A stretch of DNA of 64,000 nt from Pseudomonas ekonensis (GTDB lineage: Bacteria; Pseudomonadota; Gammaproteobacteria; Pseudomonadales; Pseudomonadaceae): positions 1,874,001-1,938,000 of the forward strand of contig NZ_JAHSTS010000001.1 in assembly GCF_019145435.1 (NCBI RefSeq), written 5' to 3'. The notes under the pieces are model-generated. The model had not been told where the DNA came from. It saw only the letters and a list, made by a program, of their open reading frames with translations, and searched no databases. The first letter of the stretch is position 1, and each line of letters begins with the position of its first letter. This document shows positions 50,732 through 58,261 of the stretch, piece after piece. The position numbers and the translations under genes are program-made.

Positions 50732-50808
50732 GCAAGGGCAGGGGAGGTGGGGCAATCTGAAGGCCTTCGGTTGTCTTGCGGGTATCACCCATCTGAAGGG
50801 AGATTGGT

Positions 50809-51693
50809 ATGAGTCAGTATCAAAGGTTGCTATTGATCACTAATCCGCTCCTGCGCCAGTCGTCGGGGCTGAACCATGCTGCAGCACTGGCCAAGGCCAG
50901 TGGCGCCGGCCTCCACATCCTGGCGCTGATGCCGTCGCTCAAGGGCCTGTCTGTGCTCGAAGAGGGCAACCGCGCGCAAGCGCGTGAGCGTTTCCTTCAG
51001 GAGCACCGGCAGATGTTCGACGCGCAGGTGGACAACCTGCGCAGTCGCCAGATCGAGGTGACGTCGCAGGTGGTCTGGGCGCAGGACCTGGAGCGCGACA
51101 TTCTCCAGCACGTCGCCGAGTACCGGCCCGACCTGCTGATCAAGGAAATCGAACAGGTATCGCCCTTCAAGCGAGCGTTTTTCACGCCGTTGGACTGGCA
51201 CCTGCTGCGCCACTGCCCCGTGCCGGTCTACCTGGTGGGCGGCAACGGCTACGTGCTGCCGCGCAAAGTGGTCGCGGCGGTCGAGGTCACGGACAGCGAG
51301 TCCGCCGACAGCGATCTGAACGAGCGGATCATCCGTCAGGCCAACGCCCTGGCCATCCAGTGCGACGCCGAGCTGCACCTGGTGAGCGCCTGCGACCTGT
51401 CGGCGGCCTACCTGGCGGACATGGGCGGCTTGCCCCTGGCCCATCTCACCCGAGCCATGCGCGATGACATGCAAAAGGCATTTCTGCATCTGGCCGGGCG
51501 ATTCGGCGTGCCGTCCGAGTACCGTCACTTCATCGACGGGCACCCGGTCAACGTGCTGAGCGGATTCGCCGAAGAACGGCATGCCGATGTCATCGTGATG
51601 GGCAGGGTGCAGCCCAGCGGCCTGAGCAAACTGCTGGGCAGCACCACCGAGCACATTCTCTACCAGGTGCCTTGCTGCGTCCTGGCGGTGTGA
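50809..51693 (+). CDS. Universal stress protein with tandem Usp domains
   Basis: A 294-residue cytoplasmic protein with two consecutive Usp domains (about 1-140 and 150-294), the UspE-like arrangement. The second domain ends with the nucleotide-binding pattern MGRVQPSGLSKLLGST followed by TEHIL, a match to the G-x2-G-x9-G(S/T) loop. The first domain lacks a clear glycine loop (EIEQVSPFKRAFF). AAGGGAG stands shortly before the ATG. The upstream Anr-like box suggests induction under low oxygen or energy stress. Such proteins aid survival in stationary or anaerobic conditions. Confidence 0.93.
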   Translation: MSQYQRLLLITNPLLRQSSGLNHAAALAKASGAGLHILALMPSLKGLSVLEEGNRAQARERFLQEHRQMFDAQVDNLRSRQIEVTSQVVWAQDLERDILQHVAEYRPDLLIKEIEQVSPFKRAFFTPLDWHLLRHCPVPVYLVGGNGYVLPRKVVAAVEVTDSESADSDLNERIIRQANALAIQCDAELHLVSACDLSAAYLADMGGLPLAHLTRAMRDDMQKAFLHLAGRFGVPSEYRHFIDGHPVNVLSGFAEERHADVIVMGRVQPSGLSKLLGSTTEHILYQVPCCVLAV

Positions 51694-51965
51694 CTGCGCA
51701 GCGCCAGCCACGGGCCTCTCATCGGCCTGTAGGCTGGCTTCAACGGCCACTGCATGTCGGTGCGCGCCGTTTCGGCGTGGCCGACAGGATGGGGCGGGGC
51801 GCTGGCCGCTGCGAGGGTGTTTAAGCCGTCTTGTTTAAAGACACCCACGGTTACTTCCCCAAGGCTACGACGCCTTGCGCCGTTGCCTACGCCTGCGTCA
51901 GAATCCGCCGGCTTGTGCGTCTGGGGGGCGGGTCTTATCGTTTTCGGGTCACTGAAGAGCAGTGA

Positions 51966-52169
51966 TCGGGTTTGGTAGCCCGGCTTACCTGTCGCATCGC
52001 AAAAGCCGTATGCAGGGACTTTTCGTCCTCTGTTTTATGGTGGCCATGCGTAGGGCGTTTTCGGACGCGCCGGGTATCCAGGTGACCGGTCTACCAACCT
52101 GCGTATGGCCACCACCCTTCGTTTGGTAGCGAAGCTGATGGCTCCATTTTTCACTCTGGAGATTCATCT
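51966..52169 (+). ncRNA. Structured 5' leader of the DUF6124 gene, possibly C4-like antisense RNA
   Basis: This leader contains a 16-base stem with two wobble pairs (52039-52054 with 52098-52113) enclosing two smaller stems (GGCGT...ACGC near 52053-52071; GGTA/TACC, 52073-52076 with 52092-52095). On either side stand two hairpins that display the same eight-base loop TTTGGTAG: CGGG-loop-CCCG (51967-51982) and CTTCG-loop-CGAAG (52117-52134). Between the stems, CTACCAA (52091-52097) is complementary to seven bases of that loop. An alternative pairing CGGCTT/AAGCCG (51981-51986, 52003-52008) competes with the first hairpin. The architecture recalls phage P1/P7 C4 antisense RNA. The preceding 51694-51965 shows no gene. 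Confidence 0.55.
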
Positions 52170-52532
52170 ATGTTCAAGCCAACACCGAATCCACCCGTCA
52201 CCGATCCGGCATCCCCCTACGAATCCATCGATTCGCGAAAACTCAACGAAGCCGCCGAACGCGCCCTCGACCACTACCTCAACCCTCCGTCCCCCCTGTT
52301 GGGCCACCGTCAGGCGCCCGAGCCGATGTACCTGGCCAACCCGGTCTACGACACCGAATCCCTGTTGGCCAACGCCAGCGAATCCCTCGGCTCGGCCGGC
52401 GCCATGCTCAACAACTTCGCCGCCGTGCTGGAGCCCATCCACCGCAAGACCGCCGTCGGCATCGCGCAACTGGTGATGCTGGGGGAGGTGGCGGTGAATC
52501 AGGCGTTGGATAACGTCGAGCCCAAGACGTAA
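52170..52532 (+). CDS. DUF6124-type small protein
   Basis: A 120-residue soluble protein with a Pro-rich, disordered N-terminus (MFKPTPNPP) followed by a helical part (ESLLANASESLGSAGAMLNNF, then LEPIHRKTAVGIAQLVMLGEVAVNQALD). It belongs to a family I recognise as frequent and often multi-copy in Pseudomonas (DUF6124, formerly DUF3077). The function is unknown. GGAG stands eight bases before the ATG at 52170. The gene is preceded by an unusually structured leader, which suggests RNA-level control. The family name is from memory. The reading frame, start and codon use are convincing by themselves. Confidence 0.85.
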   Translation: MFKPTPNPPVTDPASPYESIDSRKLNEAAERALDHYLNPPSPLLGHRQAPEPMYLANPVYDTESLLANASESLGSAGAMLNNFAAVLEPIHRKTAVGIAQLVMLGEVAVNQALDNVEPKT

Positions 52533-52693
52533 GGGCCAAACCTCTGCGGCGGGCCGATGAGGGCTGGCCGCTGAGCGGACGACTCGCCGAGGGCGCGCGT
52601 CCTCCCTTCGCGGGAGTGGGGCTGCGCCCCGGTTGCTTTCGGCGGCCAGATCAGGATAACTGTGGCGCTGAACTGCCTTGAGGGGGATACGCG

Positions 52694-53320
52694 ATGTTCG
52701 ATCCGGCATCTATCGTGACGTACGTGGCCGTGGTGATCGGCCTGTTCTTGATTCCCGGCCCCGCCGTGCTGTTGGTCATCACGCGCACCCTCCAGGGCGG
52801 ACGCAAAGTGGGGATCGCCACCGGGCTGGGCGTCGCCTCCGGCGACCTGGTTCATACGCTGAGCGCGGCACTGGGGCTGTCGGCCATTCTCATGACGTCG
52901 GCGCTGGCCTTCAACGTGGTGAAGATCGTCGGCGCCTGCTACCTGATCTACCTGGGCGTGTGCGCCTTTCTGGCCAAGCCGGGCGCTGCCGCACAGGCAA
53001 AACTTCCCGCCGTGACCCCGGGGCAGGCCTATTTCCAGGCCGTCGGCGCCGAAGTGCTGAACCCGAAAACCGCGATTTTCTTCCTCGCGTTCCTGCCGCA
53101 GTTCATTCACCCGGAATCGGGTTCGTCGTTGAGCCAGTTCGCCGTGTTGGGCCTGATCTTTTCAGGGCTCAGCGCGATCTACACCAGCCTGATTTCCGTC
53201 AGCATCCGCCCGTTGGGCCGGTGCATCAAAGGCCTTTCGAAGTTGCGGCGCTGGGAAGGGAAAATCATCGGGACGCTGTTTGTCGGGCTGGGGGTCAAGA
53301 TCGCCTTGCAGCAACGCTAG
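52694..53320 (+). CDS. LysE/RhtB-family amino-acid exporter
   Basis: A 208-residue inner-membrane protein with about six hydrophobic helices. The family hallmark IPGPAVLLVITRTLQGGRKVG stands at residues 19-39, and NPKTAIFFLAFLPQF in the middle is typical of RhtB-like transporters. It is expected to export amino acids or derivatives (homoserine, threonine, lysine or similar) using the proton gradient. GAGGGGG precedes the ATG. It has no regulator beside it and converges on the DUF2986 gene. The exact substrate cannot be read from the sequence. Confidence 0.94.
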   Translation: MFDPASIVTYVAVVIGLFLIPGPAVLLVITRTLQGGRKVGIATGLGVASGDLVHTLSAALGLSAILMTSALAFNVVKIVGACYLIYLGVCAFLAKPGAAAQAKLPAVTPGQAYFQAVGAEVLNPKTAIFFLAFLPQFIHPESGSSLSQFAVLGLIFSGLSAIYTSLISVSIRPLGRCIKGLSKLRRWEGKIIGTLFVGLGVKIALQQR

Positions 53321-53342
53321 CGCAGCGAACCGCCCCAAACGG

Positions 53343-53519
53343 TCAAACTGGCGCGGCGCCGTCCTGCGCAGCATCGGCCGCTGCCGGACTGGCCTCGGCC
53401 GCCATCTTCAACCGGTCCGCCTTGCAGATGTACTTGGGCTTGCTCTTGGGCGCCAGTTTGGCGCTGGCCTTTTTCGCGTGGGCCTTGAGCAGTTGATTGA
53501 TCTTTTTGCGACGGTTCAT
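53343..53519 (-). CDS. DUF2986-type small basic protein
   Basis: A 58-residue, strongly basic protein (MNRRKKINQLLKAHAKKASAK... PKYICKADRLK) ending in an Ala-rich tail. I recognise the N-terminal block as the DUF2986 family of gamma-proteobacteria. The function is unknown. The many Lys and Arg residues suggest nucleic-acid or ribosome contact. ATG 53519 begins the conserved block, and the in-frame extension to 53588 has no family match. It converges on the LysE gene 22 bases away. Confidence 0.82.
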   Translation of the reverse strand: MNRRKKINQLLKAHAKKASAKLAPKSKPKYICKADRLKMAAEASPAAADAAQDGAAPV

Positions 53520-53674
53520 TTTTCCACTCTCTTCAGACGACGGCTGCTTCGCACAACCGCGCGGCCATTTCATCAAATCGCCCGGCAACCTTCAAATGCG
53601 ATTGCGTCCGGTCGCCGCAAAGGCTTGTCGTTGACGGGCCGGTTTTGTCGGGTGCAGCCCCAAAAGATCTTGCT

Positions 53675-54427
53675 CTATACAGATTGCGACATCGCCGGTA
53701 GCGATGCATCGATCACCATCTGTTCGAACTGACGGGTCAGCTTCTGAAACCTCGGAGCATCGCAGGCCGAGCAAAGGAAAGGCATTCTCCGCCCCGTGAA
53801 CATGGCCGTCGGGCCATTGCACGTCGCGCAACCGATATGTGTTGTGACGTAGGCCTTCAGAGGTTCGAGTAGTTGCCCGTTCAGCCGGCTGGCGAGAAAG
53901 GCGACCTGAGTGCGATCAAACTGATTGGTCAAGCTCAAATGGCGAAGGTGGGTGCAGCGGGCAAGGCCAGTGATATCGTCGTCGCAAAGCTTCAGGTTCG
54001 CCAGCGACAGCTTGGTGAGTTTGGGAAGGCGTAACAGCGGTTCGAGGGTGTCTAGGTGCAGCGGTGTCGATCCGCCCCACAAGGTGCCGGTCAGGCGCAG
54101 TTCAGTCAGTTCGCTCAAGGCTTCGATCCCGTCGAGCCGATGCAGTCCCACGCACTCTTCGACGGTGAGGTGCGTCAGGCCTTTCATTTGGAAGACAGGC
54201 TCCAGCGATTCAATTTTCTTCGCCCGTTCCAACTTCAATCGGCGCGTGTTTTTTAACCCGGCGATTCCCTCAAGTGATGTCAGCTTCAGGAGGTGGAGTT
54301 GAAGTTCGACGGCGTTGCAATGGGACAGCACGATGGGCCATGTTTTGTCTGAAACGTTGTAAAGCTTCAGCTCATCGGCTTGCGCAAGCTCTTGTTCGGA
54401 GAACGGCTGATCCAGTCTCAACATCAT
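53675..54427 (-). CDS. Leucine-rich-repeat protein with C-terminal zinc-ribbon-like motif
   Basis: A 250-residue protein without signal peptide or membrane helix. Residues about 40-180 are five to six irregular leucine-rich repeats (for example LTHLTVEECVGLHRLDGI, LTELRLTGTLWGG, LTKLSLANLKLCD). The C-terminal 60 residues hold two CxxC pairs (CATC and, 22 residues later, CSAC), which could bind zinc. The two adjacent ATGs (54427, 54424) follow GGAGAA. LRR proteins usually bind other proteins. Here I see no partner gene, since both neighbours point elsewhere. The function is unknown. Confidence 0.83.
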   Translation of the reverse strand: MMLRLDQPFSEQELAQADELKLYNVSDKTWPIVLSHCNAVELQLHLLKLTSLEGIAGLKNTRRLKLERAKKIESLEPVFQMKGLTHLTVEECVGLHRLDGIEALSELTELRLTGTLWGGSTPLHLDTLEPLLRLPKLTKLSLANLKLCDDDITGLARCTHLRHLSLTNQFDRTQVAFLASRLNGQLLEPLKAYVTTHIGCATCNGPTAMFTGRRMPFLCSACDAPRFQKLTRQFEQMVIDASLPAMSQSV

Positions 54428-54615
54428 GTTTTACGTTCTCCGCAGTCGGTCCGTGAGGCGAGGTATCAGGCGGGGAGGCTATCGGCCGCAAGCGCACCTG
54501 TCCAGCGAGCGCACAGGGTCGGTTGCTGGCACGGGCGCGGCGGGTGATGTTTGCGCCTTGTCGTTGTTCGGAGTCACCGTTAACCTGCGCGCTTTTTCAC
54601 TCAGGGAACGAACAG

Positions 54616-55092
54616 ATGCGAGAGCGCAAGGCAGCCCGGTTATTGGTCATCAATCCTGCTCTGGAGGTTCTGCTGTTCAAGTTCTGCCACCATGACGATG
54701 CCTTGGCCGGCACCAGCCACTGGGCAACGCCGGGCGGCGGCCTGGAGGAGGGCGAGACGTTTCACGCCGCGGCCATCCGTGAGCTGCGCGAGGAAACAGG
54801 CATTCACGTCAACGAAGTGGCCGGCCCCGTGGCGGAGCGCAGGGTGTCGCTGCTGTTGCCGAGCGGGGAGCCTGTGTTGGCGGTGGAGCAATACTTTGTC
54901 GTGCATGTTCCGGACAACGGCCTCTGCCGTTCGGAATGGACCGAGCATGAGAAGAAGGTCATGGCTGAGCCTCGTTGGTGGTCGGCCCGGGAACTGAGAA
55001 ACACGCAGGAAACGGTCTGGCCGGAGAATCTGGTGCAGATGTTGGCGGAAGCGAGTTCAGGCTTCGAAAACCGATCCGTTACCTCCATTTGA
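54616..55092 (+). CDS. Nudix hydrolase
   Basis: A 158-residue hydrolase with a perfect Nudix box, G-x5-E-x7-REU-x-EE-x-G-U, from the GGG of GGGLEEGE to REETGI (about residues 41-63). It cleaves nucleoside diphosphates linked to another moiety, and the substrate is not predictable here. The N-terminus (MRERKAARLLVINP) is a typical Nudix first strand, which supports ATG 54616 with AGGGA eight bases upstream. An in-frame start at 54523 would add 31 residues without family support. It stands alone. A strong hairpin follows. Confidence 0.93.
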   Translation: MRERKAARLLVINPALEVLLFKFCHHDDALAGTSHWATPGGGLEEGETFHAAAIRELREETGIHVNEVAGPVAERRVSLLLPSGEPVLAVEQYFVVHVPDNGLCRSEWTEHEKKVMAEPRWWSARELRNTQETVWPENLVQMLAEASSGFENRSVTSI

Positions 55093-55181
55093 TCGCAGCT
55101 TTGCGGCGCTCGCTGCCAGTCGTGATGGGCTGGCCTCGGTCAGACGCGTTCCAGGATGAATCGCTGCGTTCGCATCGCTTG

Positions 55182-55209
55182 GCCATCAACGGCTCCTGCC
55201 GTTGATGGC
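55182..55209. terminator. Perfect 12-bp hairpin between convergent genes
   Basis: GCCATCAACGGC and GCCGTTGATGGC form a perfect twelve-base-pair stem with a four-base loop, 90 bases after the Nudix stop and 45 bases beyond the stop of the convergent exported-protein gene. No T-run follows on either strand, so it may be an atypical bidirectional terminator or a short extragenic repeat. Confidence 0.5.
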
Positions 55210-55253
55210 TGCGATTGACCCGTTTCAAAAGTGTTTTGTGCAGAACCTAAAAC

Positions 55254-55829
55254 TTATGGGGCGATGGGGTCGACAGTGATTTTGAACTGATTAACACATG
55301 CCAGGTTATCCGAGAAGAAAGTCACCTCCGTCGTTCCACCTCCGACAACATCACATTTCTGGATATTGACCGTAGATAGGTCAGGCCCGCCCATCCACCA
55401 GTTATTGCTGCTGCTTTTATGCCCTTGAGCAATTAACACATTCTTGCAAATCACTGTCTTGCTATTGGCGCCAATAGTGAAATCCCCTTTTACTGCAAAA
55501 TTCAGTTTGTCGGGATATGTACTGGTGCTTAGGCAAGCGAGCGTTCCTCCGCCCCCTACTTGCTGCCTGAACCAATCGGCTACTTCGGTCGAACCGCTCC
55601 GGCCAGCCTTGACGACTACCTTGCCCTCGTTGGGCCTGGAAATACTTGATGTAACGCCACTATAGGGCTGTCCGTTCGTGATTTTATAAGCGGTTGCGCG
55701 AAACTCGAAGCTTGTCAGGCCGGGGATTGAGAACAACACCTCATTATCATGCTCTGTTGCTGCATAGGCTGCTGATCCAGACAAAAGCAGGGCAATCAAC
55801 GTGGTCTTAACAAAAGCTGACTTGATCAT
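55254..55829 (-). CDS. Exported protein of unknown function
   Basis: A 191-residue protein with a clear signal peptide (MIKSAFVKTTLIALLLSGSAAYA, cut near residue 23) and a mature part rich in Ser, Thr, Gly and predicted beta-strands. It has four cysteines, two of them in VICKN and QKCDV. I do not recognise the family. The base composition is far lower in GC than in neighbouring genes (about 40-50% in the 60-base lines I counted, against about 70% in the NRPS genes), which points to recent acquisition. It overlaps the preceding small gene by ATGA, so the two are co-translated. The mature protein is probably periplasmic, or surface-exposed as a small beta-sandwich. Confidence 0.85.
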   Translation of the reverse strand: MIKSAFVKTTLIALLLSGSAAYAATEHDNEVLFSIPGLTSFEFRATAYKITNGQPYSGVTSSISRPNEGKVVVKAGRSGSTEVADWFRQQVGGGGTLACLSTSTYPDKLNFAVKGDFTIGANSKTVICKNVLIAQGHKSSSNNWWMGGPDLSTVNIQKCDVVGGGTTEVTFFSDNLACVNQFKITVDPIAP

Positions 55830-55996
55830 TTAGTTTTCTCCATGTGCAAGACAGTAGAACCACTCGTTGATGTTTCTATCGTCATTGCCAATGGAGCAGA
55901 ATTGCCATGCAAATGTGTTTCATACGGCCCTGATGGCGCGGGAACGTATTGGTTGTTGCGCAGTAGAGGTAAGTTTTGGATTGCTTGATGCATCAT
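55826..55996 (-). CDS. Small protein co-translated with the exported protein
   Basis: A 56-residue open reading frame ending in the ATGA overlap with the exported-protein gene. I chose the first of two adjacent ATGs (55996) because AAGGA stands seven bases upstream. The longer start at 56017 has no ribosome site. The peptide (begins MMHQAIQNLPLL, ends LHMEKTK) has no signal sequence and no family I know. It may be a true partner or a leader peptide that delivers ribosomes to the second gene. The composition is AT-rich like its partner. Confidence 0.6.
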   Translation of the reverse strand: MMHQAIQNLPLLRNNQYVPAPSGPYETHLHGNSAPLAMTIETSTSGSTVLHMEKTK

Positions 55997-56215
55997 GATT
56001 CTGTCCTTGAAGTTCATGCGTTATTGATCCGTACCGCTCGTTGACGATAGACGCGGACTGTTGGCGTTGCAAAAAATATCCATGGCGATGTCATTTTTTT
56101 ACAAAGCGCCAATTGTTAGTTTGAGAAGAAATAAGCAAGCCAAGAAGGATTTGCGGTATCCCTTACTCGTCGCAGGAACCCAACGGCTCAACAATTACAT
56201 GAGTTGTTTCAGCCA

Positions 56216-56362
56216 CTAGGGTCTGTGTGAAAAGTCTTGAGACGAAGGTCAGGCAAGGCGAAAACAGCCGAGGAAGCGGAGTTTACGGGTTGTAAATGAG
56301 CATTCCGAGGCTGTTTTCAACGCAGCATCACCGAGTATCAAGGCTTTTCACACTGGGCCTAG
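56216..56362. mobile_element. MITE-like element, non-autonomous
   Basis: The ends form a 26-base terminal inverted repeat with 21 matches (CTAGGGTCTGTGTGAAAAG against CTAGGCCCAGTGTGAAAAG), and both ends carry CTAG, a possible target duplication. An internal inverted repeat GAAAACAGCC/GGCTGTTTTC (56260-56269, 56309-56318) lies inside. At 147 bases it cannot encode a transposase. I recall similar GTCTGTGTGAAAA segments scattered through pseudomonad genomes, probably mobilised by an IS5-like or related element, but I cannot confirm the family. The surrounding gap (55997-56215, 56363-56460) is AT-rich on its left side and shows no gene. Confidence 0.65.
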
Positions 56363-56460
56363 ACCGGTGCGGGCGCTGTGACGCCACCCATTAGAGGAAT
56401 GGGCAAGCAAAACTGACCGTTTCCCCGCATCCGGATGCAGTGGATCGACAGGGTTCCACG

Positions 56461-56844
56461 CTACCTGGCTTTTGAAATGACGCCAGTCATGTACTCATGC
56501 AAATCGCGAAAGTCATTCACGCTCCAGGCATGGGGCGCAATCTTTACGCCGTTCTCCCGCAGGGTCTTTGGGATCAAGTCTCCGTTGGGGCGAAGAATGA
56601 CCGATGACACGATCACGCCCGGATACTCGTTGAGCCGTTTCTTGAAGGCAGGAGTCGTCAGGTCCGGTGTCGGAGGATTGCTTCGCTTGGCCAACGGCCC
56701 GGTGCCTTTGATGTCCGGTCCATGGCACACGGCGCATCGCTGGGCATAGAGGTTCTTGCCGTTGAGGGTGTCGGCGAGGGAAGGGGTGGTTTGGAAGAGT
56801 GTTGAACTTGCCAGCAGCGCGATGAGCGTTCTTTTCATTTTCAT
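56461..56844 (-). CDS. Periplasmic mono-haem cytochrome c
   Basis: A 127-residue c-type cytochrome. A signal peptide (about residues 1-24, ending SLA) is followed by the haem-binding CAVCH (Cys37, Cys40, His41). A Met in LHEYMTGV near the C-terminus is the likely sixth ligand. The size and single haem fit class I cytochromes that feed electrons to periplasmic enzymes or oxidases. Two starts are possible (ATG 56844, ATG 56838), neither with a strong ribosome site. No partner dehydrogenase is adjacent, so its redox partner is unknown. Confidence 0.92.
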   Translation of the reverse strand: MKMKRTLIALLASSTLFQTTPSLADTLNGKNLYAQRCAVCHGPDIKGTGPLAKRSNPPTPDLTTPAFKKRLNEYPGVIVSSVILRPNGDLIPKTLRENGVKIAPHAWSVNDFRDLHEYMTGVISKAR

Positions 56845-56861
56845 CTATCGAGAGTGATGGG

Positions 56862-56906
56862 GATGCGTTGGCGCAGTCGCTGTCACGTTTACTGGCGGAT
56901 CATTGA
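56862..56906 (+). pseudogene. Remnant of the 3' end of a LysR-type regulator gene
   Basis: Fifteen codons, including the stop, reproduce the end of the LysR gene at 60142-60186 with only a few base changes (DALAQS-SR-LADH-stop). Nothing upstream continues the match: the codons before it diverge at once, next to the cytochrome c start. It is therefore a remnant of an older LysR paralog, or a duplicated gene end. The rest of the gap to 57157 shows no other gene. Confidence 0.7.
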
Positions 56907-57157
56907 GATCGCAATCCGTTGCATGAGGACGTCCTGTCGCACAGAGCCTGGGGATTGTGCAGGGTCTTGAAGTGGAGTTGAAGACCGTGAACGCGCAATG
57001 GCTATAACCGCCGGCTCGCTCATGTTGACTCGGTCTAAAAAGTCCAAAAGCCGCCAAGTACGCTTGCACTAGAGTGTTTGGGACGCTGGGCATCGTTGTG
57101 CGTTTTTCAGGGAGTTGAGGCGGGATCCGCCGGCATTTTCAGGGAGAGATTCGAGTC

Positions 57158-57796
57158 ATGCCATTCGTTATGACCGACCCGATCGACCAAGGCAACGGCC
57201 CGTTTTGCGGGGCAGCCTGTGCCGTGTATGTGCTGCACTGGCTGAGGGATTTGGGTTTGACCGAAGGCGTGGCGGACGGGGTCAGCGCCGATGTGGACGC
57301 GGAAGTCACGCACGCAATGACCTATACCCGTACGGTCGATTGCACTAACTTCCTGGGCAGCACCCCCGCCAACATCGCCACCTACCTGAAAACGCATGAG
57401 CCCACCGTCAGCATTTATGCACCGACGGAGATCATCACCAATTGGTCCGTGCGCCCCTGGTACGCCGGGCTGCGCATGGGGCTGCAGACGTGCAGCAGCG
57501 TCAACTGGTCGTGCGGCTGCACCTGCGCGATGCCGGGCGGCGTGCTGGGTGATGACTATCTGATCATCAGCCTGATCAGCAAATCGTGGACGGTGCCTTT
57601 CTTCAGCTTCGATTTCTACAACGGCCACTTCGTCGTGCGCATCAGCGATACCCAGTTGATGGATCCCAATGGCTATATCCGGGACACTGCCACGTATCTG
57701 TCGGGCGGGTATCTGAGCCGTGGGTGGGCATCCGTGGGGCTTGATCTGCATATCTATAAAAATCGGGTGACGGCAACCACACCGCTCCTTGTTTGA
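57158..57796 (+). CDS. Papain/C39-like cysteine peptidase-fold protein
   Basis: A 212-residue protein with a papain-like triad: Gln11 and Cys17 in DQGNGPFCGAACAVY, His157 in NGHFVVRI and Asp169 in MDPNGY. This spacing suits the C39-like/bacteriocin-peptidase fold. It has no signal peptide, membrane helix or transporter domain, so it is not a classical bacteriocin exporter. A Cys-rich middle (TCSSVNWSCGCTC) is unusual. AGGGAGAG stands about nine bases before the ATG. No substrate gene is apparent nearby. It could be a housekeeping peptidase, an amidohydrolase-like enzyme or a secreted effector of another system. Confidence 0.75.
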   Translation: MPFVMTDPIDQGNGPFCGAACAVYVLHWLRDLGLTEGVADGVSADVDAEVTHAMTYTRTVDCTNFLGSTPANIATYLKTHEPTVSIYAPTEIITNWSVRPWYAGLRMGLQTCSSVNWSCGCTCAMPGGVLGDDYLIISLISKSWTVPFFSFDFYNGHFVVRISDTQLMDPNGYIRDTATYLSGGYLSRGWASVGLDLHIYKNRVTATTPLLV

Positions 57797-57828
57797 CCTT
57801 GCTCTCAGGCCCCATTACGTGTCCGGGG

Positions 57829-58209
57829 CTAAGCGACCGACCGCGCGCGCCGCGTCAAAACGGCCAAGGCCACCGCCACGATGAAGAGCGCCGGCACGTC
57901 ACCCGCCAGGTGCCCCATTTGCTCAGGCTGGGTGACTGCCTGAACGGTCATGATGCCTGCGTGCACGGCGCTGGACCACACGGTGAACCCGATCAGGCTC
58001 AGGTGGGCCAACGGATCACGCGCGGCCAGGATCAAGAACACGCCGAGCGTGGCGTAGAGGCCGACGATCATCAGCGGGTAGTCCGAGTGACCGGTGTGCC
58101 AGGCCCAGCCGGACGGCCAGAACACCATGAGCGGGTAGAGGGCGAGGCAGGCGAGGCCAGCCAGAACCAACACGATGCGTAAGTACCTGAGGCAATCGAC
58201 TGCGGTCAT
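57829..58209 (-). CDS. Small membrane protein, DUF6632-like
   Basis: A 126-residue protein with four hydrophobic helices (about 9-29, 44-63, 68-88, 103-120). The WPSGWAWHTGHSDYPLMIVGLYATLG block is a strongly conserved pattern that I associate with the DUF6632 family, named from memory. The function is unknown. AGAGGAG six bases before the ATG fixes the start at 58209, and the in-frame extension to 58260 lacks a site. It converges on the cysteine-peptidase gene and stands apart from the GFA genes. Confidence 0.82.
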   Translation of the reverse strand: MTAVDCLRYLRIVLVLAGLACLALYPLMVFWPSGWAWHTGHSDYPLMIVGLYATLGVFLILAARDPLAHLSLIGFTVWSSAVHAGIMTVQAVTQPEQMGHLAGDVPALFIVAVALAVLTRRARSVA

Positions 58210-58261
58210 GGCGGGCTCCTCTTTGGGCCTGACGCTCAATTGACTCCAAGCATAGTCCACC

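Noticed and set aside
52105..52476. Plus-strand open frame of 123 codons overlapping the DUF6124 gene
   Set aside because: It has a low-complexity Pro/Ser/Thr product and covers the structured leader. The DUF6124 frame has a ribosome site and family features.
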